This document shows, piece by piece, positions 39,308 to 52,700 of a stretch of DNA of 64,000 nucleotides. The position numbers and the translations under genes were made by a program. Within the stretch, counting starts at the first letter, position 1, and the number at the start of each line of letters is the position of its first letter. The DNA comes from Heliocidaris tuberculata. Taxonomy: Eukaryota; Echinodermata; Echinoidea; Camarodonta; Echinometridae. The notes beneath the pieces were generated by a model, which did not search any database, was not told the DNA's origin, and was given only the letters and a program-made list of their open reading frames with translations. Location of the stretch: NCBI GenBank assembly GCA_025618425.1, contig CM046844.1, forward strand, positions 13,641,580-13,705,579, given 5' to 3'.

Positions 39308-42300
39308 ACCAATCCACCAATCAATGCAGTAATTTGAGGTGTGCCTGAGTATTATTAAATAATCAATAAAGTTGTCATCAGACTTGATTTACACACTTGA
39401 AGTTACATGAAATGATATCTTCACAAATAATAATTGAATCTGAAGAGCTAGGCTACATGTATATGTACATATTTGCAAATACAGGGCTATATAATTAAAC
39501 ACCTTGACTAGTATCAAAACAACTTCTTTCTTTTTTTCTCCTGGAAATTAACTCTCCTTGTTCTTCATGATAAAGTTCACAACAATTTATCCTTTATATA
39601 CATCCTTATTTTTTTTGCTGTACATGACAGAGCATCATGATATTTCTTCAGCAGATCAACAGTCAAAGGGCATAGACTCTGTGCTAAGAGATGAGAGGTA
39701 ACGTCCTTCTGACTCTCAACAGGAGATTTCGTACATATTCCCAGCTGCAAGGTAAAGATGGCTATGCTGAGTGAAATGCTAGAAGCCAGCTGGCAAATTT
39801 CAATTTCAAATGCTTTTTCCAGGTTTGTGTGGCGAGATTGACCTTATGACCACTTGAATTTGAAATGTAAATAAGAAAATAATTCAAGATTTCCACCACT
39901 GGTTACAGATCTATATTTTCTGTCCAGAGACTTCAAAAACTATATTTTTAACTGTTTACTAAAGTCTCTTCATTCATCTTCATGATTATCATGCAAAATA
40001 GTTTTGCTTTGAAAAATAATTGATTACCTATATAAAACTGTAAATGAATTCTGAAAGTGAATATTGTGTTTACATTTAGTGATTTAGAAGTGGTGATTTA
40101 TCATACTACTAACTGATCTTTCAATTTGTGGTGATCTATCATATTACTAATTGATCTTTCAATTTCTCCATTCATTGCATGAAATTATTTTACTCTGGCC
40201 TTACTTTATTCTATTTTATATCCTCTGTACAATTTTTTAACTTATTTTGAGCTTTTCCTTTCCTCCTCTACTCTAGCAATCAACAACACAAATCAATTAC
40301 AAAAATATGCCCTGAATAGGTCCTGCCTAACTGAAAACTTTCTACTTTAATAAAAACACCCCTGAACCTTTAACACTTGTTGTACTCGGGCAATCCTTCG
40401 CAACTGAATCTGTAAATCTGGTGGCAACTCAATTACATTTCATGCTCTCCAAATTTTTTCTTTCTTTCACAGGAGTTCATTTCTGACAATTTCATTGCAC
40501 TTTCTTTGCACCCATTTCTCAATTTGTAACCGGAGTCTTGGGGGGCACTGGTATAAGCCCCCAATCGGATCTCCTTGCGATCCTCATTGGGTATAGGGTG
40601 CACAATGGCTGATGAAGTGGGTGATTAGGTTCACATTGCGTGGGGGATTGTTCCCACTATTCCCACTGCCACACCCGACTACGCAAAACGTGCGACAGAG
40701 TGCCAAGATCTCATGGCAGAAGTCATTATTTATACATTTCATTTCAATATACAACACTGATTTATTGTCTATTTTCTATTATTCCAGAGCTTCACACTAG
40801 CTCTTAATTTTATTCATAACGGTCTAGATTGAGATTTCTAGGGTCCCATAAGCATTAGCCCTTCACAAAATTCTAAGAAATTTACGTAGTCTGGGCTTAG
40901 ATTTGGGGCATCTATGTGTCACAGGTATTTGTGTTTGATAAGTGGATGATAATTATTGCAAATTTCTTTTCAATTCAACAACAAACTACAAACAAAAACA
41001 AATGCACCATGCTAAGTTTAACCGAACCTATTGTCCACTAGCCACGTAAAAAGTTTGGAACCTTCAAACTCCAACCACAAATTATACCATTAAGAGAGGA
41101 AAAGGAAAGTAATCAAGTCACAGGTGGTAGAATTAATCACTTTTACTGTGCACTTAAAGGTTCCCTTTTATGGAATTACAAAGGAACTTCAATTAGTAGA
41201 CTTTTCTACTGTGAATCCAGATCTGTCAACCATTTTTCCTGAATTCCATTCATTAATCTGTAAACTTGAAAATAAAAAATTAATTGGGAACGCCCCTAAA
41301 AATTTTGGAAAATCGGTCCAGCGATCGATGACGTCATGTGACGTCACACTCAGAATGCTTGACTCCACGCAAGCTGAAAGTGTGTGTGTAGGCTATTGAA
41401 CTTCGTGTAGATCCTAGCTTCGACTTCGTGCCATTACAGCCCTTCATTTTAGTTTTTTTTTAATCCTATATCAACGAACGATAACATCTTCTTCAGACAG
41501 AAGAAATAAAAGAGGAATTAGGGGCACGGCCGTATTTGTTTGAACCAGACATGTCGGATTCTGATTATATGACAGAGACGTCTCTGATTTCAATAACGGA
41601 GAAGATATCGACGGGAGACTTGGGAATTATAACTAGTAATTCCTTTTGATAATTAGATTGCCGATTAAATTTTAATTTACGCATATCCACCAATTATGAA
41701 TCTTGTTTGCGCTTGCAAAATGCCCCAGTCCTGATGAGGCTGAGCTGATAGCTGATCGAGGCAGTGAGCTCGACGTGCGCAGGTGTACACGCCGTGCCGT
41801 TCGGTCGTTCGCCTGCTGACCCTGCCTGGCCTGGGCTTGGGTAGGGTTTTATTGGTGCATGGGGTGGTAGCGTTTTGTTTCTATAGTAAATTCTAACATT
41901 GATATCCAGAAAACCCTTAGCTCTCCTGTTACCTTGCATGTTTTCATTGTGCTGCTATGAATAATAAGTACCGGTAGACTAAGTTAGTGTAGGTACAGTG
42001 ATAGTTGATCAATAGATATATGATCAATAGATACCGTAGATCAAGTTTGATTTTGGGGATGGCATCTTGCTTCAGGGACGGCCTCTTCTTGATGCCAAAC
42101 GCCGCATGCAGCCCCGTACTATCGAGGAAGTCCTCCGCACAAATGTGCTCGGAACACACGGACACTGCGGTCACTCGGCCCCTTCCAATTGACGCGAGTT
42201 AGTTTCACTTTTGAGGTCCATTTTCTTCTAATATTTGGGTCTTTGAGGAATAAATGTAGACTTACACCCTCCTTTGTGATGTTGCTGCAACCTGCAAAGA

Positions 42301-45300
42301 CACAGCGTTGCGGCATACTTCGATTTAGAGGTGGTTTTCGAGGTGGTATATAACTGCAAGTTAGTTTGCACGCGTGATATATGCAAGATATTGTAAACAA
42401 GCACCGGCGATGTCGGTTTGTGACGTCACACGTCAATCATGCTCGAAGAACGAGAATTCGGGGTTTAAAAGGGGGCGGAGCTTAGCAGACTCGTTTAGGC
42501 CTGAATACGTGGGGAAAATATTATTTTAAAAATATTCAGATACGTATTCATTGCAAACGGATGTCATTTTTCAATTTAGATGAGTATCATGTACAAAATA
42601 ACAAGAATTAGAATTTCATAAAAGGGTACCTTTAAAGGTAATATTGTACATGTATATTTCCTACAGCACAGATCTGACCTTTTTGTCAGCATGATGAACA
42701 CAACTAAAGTTACAAAAAGACAAAGAGTTAAGTTTGATTTGGCTTTGGAATGCAGCAAAAGTGCACTGGAAATTTGGAAGAAGAAAAGTATTTGCGTATC
42801 ACCAAAGAAAATGATTTTTTTTCAACCTGTTGGGTTTTTTTTCAAACAAATTTTGAACAGAGGCATACAGAAACTAAAGACTGAACAACTTTTTTATTAC
42901 ATTTTTGGCGAAACGTGTACAACCAAATAAACAAAAGCAAATCCCAACTCTTTATGACCCATCCTTCTTTCTATACTCTTAACAAATAAAAATTGAGCTA
43001 CTTTCAAAACCAGGGTGCATCCCAATCAACAAACTTTAATGGTACAAAGCTTTTCATACCACTTGGGAAATTATATTATTTATTACTTGTGGACACTACA
43101 TTAATCAGAGTGGCTGGGGACTGGGAATCCCTGGGATTCAGACAGAACTGCCCTAAAGTTGATCAGGCTTGCAGTATGAATAAAAATTATTACATGCTAG
43201 AGGATTAGATTGAGGTCAAAATAGTTTAGCAATTCTAGCTTCAAATTGGAGGGGCTTACGGAGAGATTTTAAAAATGTTGTGTCCAGATCCAAATCAAAG
43301 GCTAATTCATCTGTTTCCTTCGATCAGAGAATCGGGTCAATTAGCTAAACTAGTTCTGAGTGCTATCGGGAAATGAAAATCATATAATGCACTTTGTATT
43401 AATAGCTTGTTTTTGCAATCAGCATCATGCAGGTTTCCTTTTAATTGAAATATTATTCTACAGAACATCTTTCTCCAAAGCAACAAACAATCACACAATA
43501 ACAATATGATACATATATTTCATGGCAAAGAATTATTATATTTGCTTTCAGCACTCAGGGAAGATACCCCCTTCTTTGTGAAATAAGGGAATGGTAGAGA
43601 GCTCCATACATTAACTCTTTCAGTGCCGGAGTCACATATATGTGACAGATATACTTGTCATTTTCATTCACCTATTACTCGATCACAGAAAAGGTATATG
43701 GTGGTCAATGTATATCAAAATTTTGAGCATAAATCAAGCATTCTAAATATATGATTATAATTATATGCTACCATAGAAATTTTCAGAGAAAAATTGCAGA
43801 TGTTTAAAAAGATATTACCTCATTTCAACATTAAAGAAAAGGAAACAAATGAGAAACCAAAAAATAATGGACAAAAAAGAAACTCAAATGTAATTTTCAA
43901 TCATTCTTATGCATAATGTTGGATAAAGTAATAATGTTTGGTATCACAAGAAATGGTAATAAATTTCCCACAAGTTTTGTACACAATATTTTGTGAAGTG
44001 ATATATGGTTAATGAAGTGCAGATATTTGAAAAGTAAGCATTGATCACATTTTGGTAACATTTTGAAGAGAGCTAAACCCCTTGGCACAGTAAGAGTTAA
44101 ACATATTTTTGCCACATCCATTTTAAATAGAAAAGGAAAAAATACACATTTCAATAATGCATGCCCATTCCTAAAAATATGCACAATGTTATATAAAGTG
44201 AAGTGATTTACAAGTGTGTCCTAAATTCAAAATTCACTAAGAAAAGTACTGTCAACGAAATGTGCCAAGATTTATACATTTTGCATATTTGGGCAGTACA
44301 AGACAAATAATAGGCAAATGGGATGGTAGTGAACTTGGTAGCAACATAATGCATCATTTCTTACTGAGGTTTAGAGGTTAAAAGTTGAAGTGTGTTTTCT
44401 ATCAAATACACCATTCCTTTTATTTCCCAAAATTTATGTCATGAGTCAGATACATAAAATCTGGGGCAGATCGCTGGGTTTCCATCAATTCAAAAATGAC
44501 CCCAATGATTCAGGCAATATACATGTACAAGTATATCGCCATCATAAATAATTCTACACACTTTTTGCATTCGTATTGCAGACTACAGGGAATTCATGGA
44601 TGCCAAAGATGTAAATCACAATCTCAAATTTTGAAGCTGAGAAAAAGTTGCAAAAGTTCACAATAAAATCCTGGTTTCAGAAATCTCATATGTGTCAAAA
44701 AATTATGTTCTTTATCCAGATATATCTAAAAGGGAAAAGCCTAAAACAATGTGTCAATGTTTATGTGAAAAATTTGTCAATCTACTGCTTATTTAAATGT
44801 ACATGTAAATTATATCCCTAGTTCAACACCCTGATGGTCAATTTCATAACAATTTTGGAGGCCGTCTTCTTAGAAAATATAGTTTGCGGTTTCATGCTCT
44901 AAATTGTATGGAAATTTGTAAAAAATCTACACAAGAAAAAGCATATATCATAGACCCAGTCTATTAGAAAGCCTATGTCTGATATAAGGAGAAATAACCC
45001 CCCCCCCCCAAAAAAAAAAAAAAAAAAAAAAAAAATGTTGAAGAAGCTATCCCATGCCAAACTTTCTTTTAAAAGTTTCTACAAATACATAATCTGAGCT
45101 GTGCAAGTTCTTGAGCTATTTATTTTTCTATTACGATTCTTTTTTAAACAAATAGAGTGATGATTGAAAAAGAGTCCATTTCAATGCAATATGGCATCAA
45201 CTTTCACCAGCAGCTAATGGATGAAATATGACTACACCATTCCGATCTCAATAAAATGGCCACACAAGTCAATTTTTCAAGATTTTAAGCCCTTCTATCC

Positions 45301-46747
45301 CACGAAAAAAACACAACTAAGGTATCATGGTTTAGGGAAATGGTATTATTATTTGTTTTGTATAATCTTCTCTTTTTTTTTGTAGCCAATATATCATTTG
45401 CTGAGAGCCAGACGAAGGTTAAGCCTGTGTGGAGCAATGACTTAATGACCTTCTGGCTCTCCGTAGTATATTACATGGAATGATAGATTTGATAGAAGAG
45501 ATGCACTGATATATCGTCTCTTTGGAGCCAGAGGGACGTTAACTCCTATACTTTCATACAGAGTTAATGCCCTTCTGGCTCCGAACAGACGATATATGCA
45601 CTTGCCCAATGTTTGGTGGGCAAGCAGATAGTGTACGAAACATGCTCTAGCGACAATAACAAACAGGGCCCCGTTTCATAAAACTTGTCATCAATGATGA
45701 GTTGCAATAACTGTTATAAGCTACAGAAATCCTTGCATCTGATTGGCTGAGAGCAAATTTGTAGGTAAAAATCACTGACAAGACACCTGATGAAACACTC
45801 CCCTGGTACATATCCTACATTAACCAAATTCCTAACTTAAACCTTGCACCAAAACACCATACCTAACCCTAACCCTACAACTAACCTAAAAAGTAAAAAC
45901 CCAAATGAAACCCTAACCCTAACCCTATATTTTTGACCCCCCCAAAAAAAACAAAAAACAAAAAACAAAAAACAAAAAATCCCACAGCAACTGTTTCCAG
46001 AGCAAATGTTGGAGCACCAAAGCAAGTGTGTCATTCAGACAAAAAACAAAACATACAATTTGGTAATTTACTAAATGAAATGTGGGCAGAATCAGTGTCG
46101 AGGCAGTGTGGTAGACAGATTAATATTATAGACTTCATCAGGGCCCCGTTTCATAAAACTTGTAACAGTCACTTTTTTTTATAAGCTACTGAAATCATTG
46201 CATCTGACTGGCTGAGATTTTCAAATAGACATAAGAGTGCAATATTATTAGAAAGTCCAGCCCATACTACAATGTTGGTCATTTGGGTATCAAAAAAAAA
46301 ATTTTTTTAATTATATAGTCATTCTTGGGTAATCCTGTTCCATTTCACAGGTAGTTTCATATAAAAGCAATGCCACAAAGCAATACTAGCAAATAATTAC
46401 AAGGTTTTCTGCTCCTCCAAACACAAGAGACTCTGGCAGTAAAAGAATTCAAGTGAAACCGTACAATTCATTGCAAAGCAAACAAGCCAAATTTAAGGTT
46501 TTCAGAGGATAAAACCTTTGCTTTTAAGCCTGCATGAGCCTTGACTTTTTTTTTGTTAGGCTAGAATTGGCTGCTCGTATAACATGAGCCTAGGCAGGTT
46601 TCTATGTGGGTCAACATGGTTGGCTTTCATTTCACAAAAGAGTTTTGTTGTAATCTGTGACAAAGATGGATTATTGTACTCTTGAGCCTACTAGAGGACA
46701 GGTGCCAATACACATCTATAGACAGCACTGATGAGGATCTCCTGACC

Positions 46748-46779
<32 letters not shown>

Positions 46780-49700
46780 AAAAAATCTGGCCTTGCAAGT
46801 CAAGGGCAGCAAAATATAAAAATACAATGTAGACATGGGCTGAGGGCAATTTGCCCTAAGAACAGTTGGAAATAAATATATTGACAAAGGAGCATACATT
46901 AACTAAAATTTCTGTCAGTGGGTTGTCAAATACTGCAAAACCAGAAACATTTGTGACATGAAACTTTCACGAATTGCTAATAACAGCCATTATTTTAGCA
47001 AGAAACATTCTCGACTGGCAAAAATTCAGGGTTGTATCAGTTACAGTTCAATCATTTTGCAAAATTAAAAGTTTCACAAGCAGCGAACATTAAATGCCAT
47101 AAAAGTTTCTGGTTTAAAGCTAAAGTTTGTTACCAAATGTGACTTTGATCTTATTTTTCTCAATCAACAATACCTCTACTTCACTTTGTTGTTCAGCACT
47201 TATTTTGCCCAAGATAAACAGTTATATTCCCATTCAAGTTACCACACCCCAATGGATAACATAATCTCCAATTCCCATGCCTATTTTATAAGGCAAGGTC
47301 TGAGTGACCTAGCATCTAGCAAGCAATATTTCATCTTCTAACGTTTTCTGAAAATTGGCAGGGTAACCCCCACCCCCCTACATTCATGCCTGCACACTTC
47401 AATGGAGATTATTATCAGCTATATTGTCAGCTATGAGCCCTAAGGCCTGAATTTACAAAGGAGGTTTAAACCCCCTCCTGGGTTTTTTAAGCATACGTGC
47501 GCACGAAATCCGATCCAATTATATATTTTCTTTGAGGGCGCGCATGGGCAATGTGCGCATATTTACCCATATTTTAGTACACTTATGGAAGTTTAAACCT
47601 TACCCATGGTTTAAACCTTTGTGAATTCGGGCCAAAGGGTGTTAAAGATAAAGTTGAGTTTTGGTCATGCGATTACACTGTGAAAGAAAGTGTCTCAAAG
47701 CAACTGGGAAAGGCTAATCATATCTACATAAGAATTAGGGTATACTGTAAGGTTTTGGAATCATCAAAATGATAAGAAATTCACCCAATCTCTCTGAAAA
47801 GCACACAGAAATGGGTATATGGGACTGCACACACATGGGGCACAAATGTTTGGCTGAACATTTAGCTATTTTTTGTCAACTTTCAGAGATGATAGCATTT
47901 AAAGAGCAATCCTTTTCAGGGAGCATTTCTACTATGTTTTTTCCAAACTGACATAAAACAAATGAGAAAGCTCACATATTATCTAACTTTTCTCAGAACT
48001 CGACCTTCTCTTTAAGTTATTTTGTCTGTTTGGAGCCAGAAGGGCATTAACTCTGTACAAATGATGGGACTTAACGTCCTTCTGGCACCAAACAGACAAT
48101 ATTATGGGACATAGATTTAACACCCTTCTGTGTCTCAATGCATACATTTTCCGATCACTGTCTGCCTAATACCCTAGCTAATATTTTCTCAATCATCAAA
48201 TCGTCCTCTCACTAGCTTAAAGCACTTATTTTTCACACCACACACATGAGCCCTATTCTCAACCCGTATCCATTCATGTTAGCATCCCTTAGTGGAGAAC
48301 ACAGTCTCTAAATCCCACGCCCACTTTCAGTCTAGGTCTGCACAACATCCAAAAGTGATACATTTCTCAATCAACAATTAAAAATGTTGTTTTCAATCAG
48401 TAGGAATAGCTCTCCTACCTCCCTCTGGCTACCCTCAAATTAGACCAGTTCTCTACCCATTCATAAGTTAGTATCCCTAAATGGAAAACACTATTACCAA
48501 GTCTCAGGTCTATTTTAAGTCAAGGACGGCCTTACAACCGGTATCAAATAAGCAATAATTCTTGTCTGGATGATGAATGAATGCAGGTGAAAGTGTTACA
48601 AACATCACGTCTTTGCAGTCTTGGAACGGTTGAATCATTTTTAACCTTCCTCTGATAAGTCCCATTCATTCATTTTGAATGGTATGTAATGAGACAAAAT
48701 AATTGCACACAAATATAATGCATGTTTGTAAGTATGTTTGTTGACTGACAGTAAAAAGGGACCTAAATTGAGAAAGAGCATTCCATAAAGCCATGATGAA
48801 GGATATCTGATGCTCCATAGCTTTATGAGAGAGTACAGTACATTAGGCTACAATTTGACAAAACTGTTCCAAATGAATACAATATTATGCATCCTTCAAT
48901 ATAGGCCTACATGCAAAGTAAAAATTAATACATCTCAGTTTCTATTATCATGAATACCTTCAAAATGTGAAATGAAATTTTACTTCAAATTTCAGATGCA
49001 AATGTCAGATTTTCTTTCATGTTCCAAGTCAGATCGGATAGTCTGTACTCACCAGACTGGACTGAACTACATTGAGAGGAAGGCAGGGGAAAGAGGGACA
49101 GACGCACCCAACCTGAATGTCAGACTAGATGTCTAAACTTTCATTTTTAATTATTTCCTGCCGATGTGATGAATACAACGTGTCTGACCATCCTGTCTAG
49201 ACTAATAGCTGCTTGATGAGGGAAAGAAAAAGTTGAATGATATAGCATATTTTCATTCCACTTCTATCATTCTATTTCCATATGAATGCATTCTCTATTT
49301 CATGCATGGTTCTGCTATAATGGTTACTAACGATGACACTAATCTATTGATTCAAATTTTTCTCAAGGAGCCGTCTGTCATTAGTTTTAATAAACCGACA
49401 GGGCAATAACAACATCATTTATAATCCATGTTACTTGCTGAACCACCTGGCCCATTTCCTATGTCACCACTGCTGGTCTCTCAGTTTCTTTTCACCCAAT
49501 TTCAACTTCTTAATATCAGAATTTCCCAATTCTCACCCAAAATCTTCTAACCTTTCAATTTCCAATTGCCTCCTTACTCCGATTTCATCTAATCCATCAC
49601 TCGTTTATGTTTCTGTTTGAATTCCCTTCAAAACTTTAATCCCTGATGCATTAAAGGTAGAAGGAAACGGTGAATAATCACAAAATGGAAAGAAATAATT

Positions 49701-52700
49701 TTCATTATGTAAAGGCATGTGCATCATAATAATATAATATTGGATATTTTTATAGTGCTCATATCCACCATGCAAGGTGCTCAACAAGCTCCAATATTTA
49801 ATACCCACGTTCTAGCTAGGTTTACAGTAAATACTTTTGTTTGTCTCAACAAACTTGTAACATTCCAATATGAGAAGTCAAGATTCCTGCACATCTTCAA
49901 GAGAGCTTCCCTAAGGTGGATATTTTGCTCCCAAATAGCTGAACAAAAACTTTATTTTGTATCGAGGAAAACAAGTGACTCAACCTTTCTTGGGCTGGTC
50001 TGTCCTGCATTGACCTTATACACTCCATACAAGGCTCATTCCCTGTTTTCAAAGCGTACAATAGCCGTGTTTGTGCCAGCCAGCTTTCCATATTTGTTGC
50101 CAAGCCTTAGAATGCCTCTAAAATAAATTTGATTTCTCAAGTATCCCTGAAAAATTCCTGGAGATAAAAACATGTTGCCTATAGATCCTGTCCTTTTTCC
50201 AAAAAAAATAACTTGTTTGGCATTTTTGAGACCAGTTCACAATGAAGTTTTGAAGATTAAAATGTGTTGAGCCTGATCGGATGGACATTTGACAAATTTT
50301 GAAAGTTTGAAGGCCTGTAGAAAATAAGTTTTCAGTTGAAGTGAGCTAATTTATGTTTCACTGTGAAGGGCGTAACTGAAGGAGTTGAAATTTGATAAAA
50401 TTTGGTTGCCATGGTCGCCTACTAAAATCATAATCCATAAAATATTTGATGTCACAGACGGACAAAATGCCTACTCTTAACCGATCAGGCTCTGTTTGGG
50501 AATGATATGTAAATTGATCACAGAGAGTTCTGAGGGGGCCACTTGCAAGCGATTATTTAGTGATCATTTTATTTCTAGGAAATAGACAACAGAAATATTG
50601 AAATGCACAGAACTGCTTTTCCTAGATTCCTAAAGAAGAAACTATTTTTATAATATAGATGATGAAGTGCCACTTATTTGACAAAAAGTCATTTGAATCA
50701 ACTTTGTACAAATTTCTTTGCTACATCTCCTTAAAGTGATTGATTAACTTTGTGAAAAATTGTAAAATCAGCTCGAATGCCAGTGAATTGTGTGCAGTCT
50801 TCTAACTACATACATGTATATAATTAAGGATATGTGAAAGTATGAGAGAAAATGGAACCCGTTTACCATCCTAAAAAAGAGAAAATCGCGATCAATCGCT
50901 AGCGCTAGTCGCTGGGCTTCTTCGCTGCGCTGCAGTCACAAAAACCAAGCACCAGCGCTTGGCGATTTCAGAGCGGGTTTCCAGCCCGTACGGTATTCTG
51001 TGATAGAGCGAGGTATGCCAACCGTAAGAGTTCTTTAGGGTTCGGTGGTACTCTATCCCGACATCAATGTTCAATCGTAAATATCTTGATATATAAACGA
51101 CCGATCAGCTTATAAAACTCAGGCGATTCCTGTCTGAGCTAAAGGTTTGCAATTATGATTACAGCATTAGCTGGAACAGTGATTTTTTTTTCCAATCCTG
51201 GGCAAAGTTAATCAATGCCTTTAAAATTTACTGTGACATTTTTTCCGCACATTAATGGAACATTATTACCCAACCCATGTACATATAATTCTCTCATGAA
51301 GGCAGACTTAGTCATAAATTGTACTTTCACAGTTGAACTTGGCAAGACCCAATAAGTAGCATACCATCAATAAGTCTACATTTTCAAGAACCAAAGTCCT
51401 ACTGGTAGTAGTAAATATTTCAGTGTTCTCTTCAATCAGTCCTATTTTGAGAATTTAGATATTTATTTCCTGGGGGTTAGTTGATTCTATTATTCCTGAC
51501 CCACTTACCTACTTCTTTTTGAAAACATTTTCCTGCATCTTTCTTCTCCTGCACTAGGAGCATTCCTACTCTACCAAATCTTTGCGATAAATATCTTCCA
51601 GCATTCAATCTTCACGATCTTGCATAACTGTAATGTAGCTTGTGAACCTCCTGCTATATTTTTTTCTGTCAGGACTTGCACCACCCGACGAGAGAGGGCA
51701 GTATTTGAGCATCAAGAGGGTGACAATAGGGTTTATTCCGTCAAGACTAGTCGGCATGAATATTATGAAAAACAAATTGTAGGGATATAATAAAATCAGC
51801 GAACCAATCTCGCAGTTCCTTGTGTGGCGCATTCGGATCCACGTTGTGCTTGTTGTGAAGGAATTACGAGTTCGAGACTCGGCAGGGTAAGGTGTTCGAA
51901 TTAAGGAAATTATCATTGCCAAAATTTTCTTTTGATGAAATAAAGTAAGGTGAAACTTTGAGAAAATACAAGTCTTAAAAGTTGTAGTCTCTCTCAAGTC
52001 TCCAAAACGGGGCCTCTTGACGCTCAAATACTGCCCTCTCTTGTCAGTGGCGCAAATCCTGACAGAAAAAAAAATATGTGAACCTCCTTTTAACCCAGAA
52101 ACTACCGAATTCTCAAATTCCCATAGGAATAATACAGGGACCACAGGGTTCCAGCAGACAAGGGGTTAAAAGTGCACAAATTTTTAGAACCAAGAAAACT
52201 TGTGAAAATAGTTACAATGGGGAGGTGGCCCTCCTTTGGCTACTCAGAGGAAAAGAACTACTGTAATATTTTATGTCATGTAAAATAATGAAGTGTACAT
52301 ACTTTCTTTTTTTTTAATCTGACTCGTCAAGTTGTCAGTATTGAAGTCTTCCAAAAAGAGAGAGAGAGAGGTTGAAGAAAAGAATCGTCAATGTGATTGA
52401 CATATTATTTCACTTTTGGAATTTGAATTTTTTGAATACTGCAATTCACAACAAGTTAGAACTGTTGCTTTTGGTGTGTGCATAATTGGTATAAAGCAGA
52501 TTTGAGGTCCTTTCAGTATGAAAGACAACTTTTAGCTCGTTGAGAACATTTATATCAATGCTATACATTTTCTGACAGAAAGCATTCAATGTTCAAGGGC
52601 TCTTCATTGACAGCATATTGACACGTCCATCAATAAAAGCCACCCTCTGATCACTTGCAGAGTCAGATTTCAACCTTCTTTACTTTATTTTCCCTGGCGA

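Larger units (their letters stand above)
41154..42635. mobile_element. TTAA-flanked DNA transposon with THAP-encoding exon (Kolobok-like, internally deleted)
   Basis: Left end TTAA then AGGTTCCCTTTTATGGAATT. Right end, read inward on the minus strand, TTAA then AGGTACCCTTTTATGAAATT. Inverted ends agree at 18 of 20 positions. Inside are CRE palindromes TGACGTCA at 41329, 41339 and 42421, a frameshifted THAP exon (minus) and an exon-like ORF (plus). Known: TTAA target sites and THAP-bearing transposases are associated with the Kolobok superfamily; piggyBac also uses TTAA but has no THAP. Inference: a deleted copy of a THAP-type transposon. The catalytic part of a transposase was not seen. Confidence 0.75.

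Noticed and set aside
45837..45930. Telomere or chromosome end
   Set aside because: Only a few CCCTAA units, embedded in an intron with unique sequence on both sides.
49719..50126. 135-codon plus-strand frame
   Set aside because: Composition is random-like, no motif is visible, and its start overlaps a dispersed repeat ('tttttatagtgctcatatcc').
51605..52144. 180-codon open frame on the minus strand
   Set aside because: It spans a foldback element with inverted ends and shows no domain or repeat conservation; best explained as chance in a repeat.
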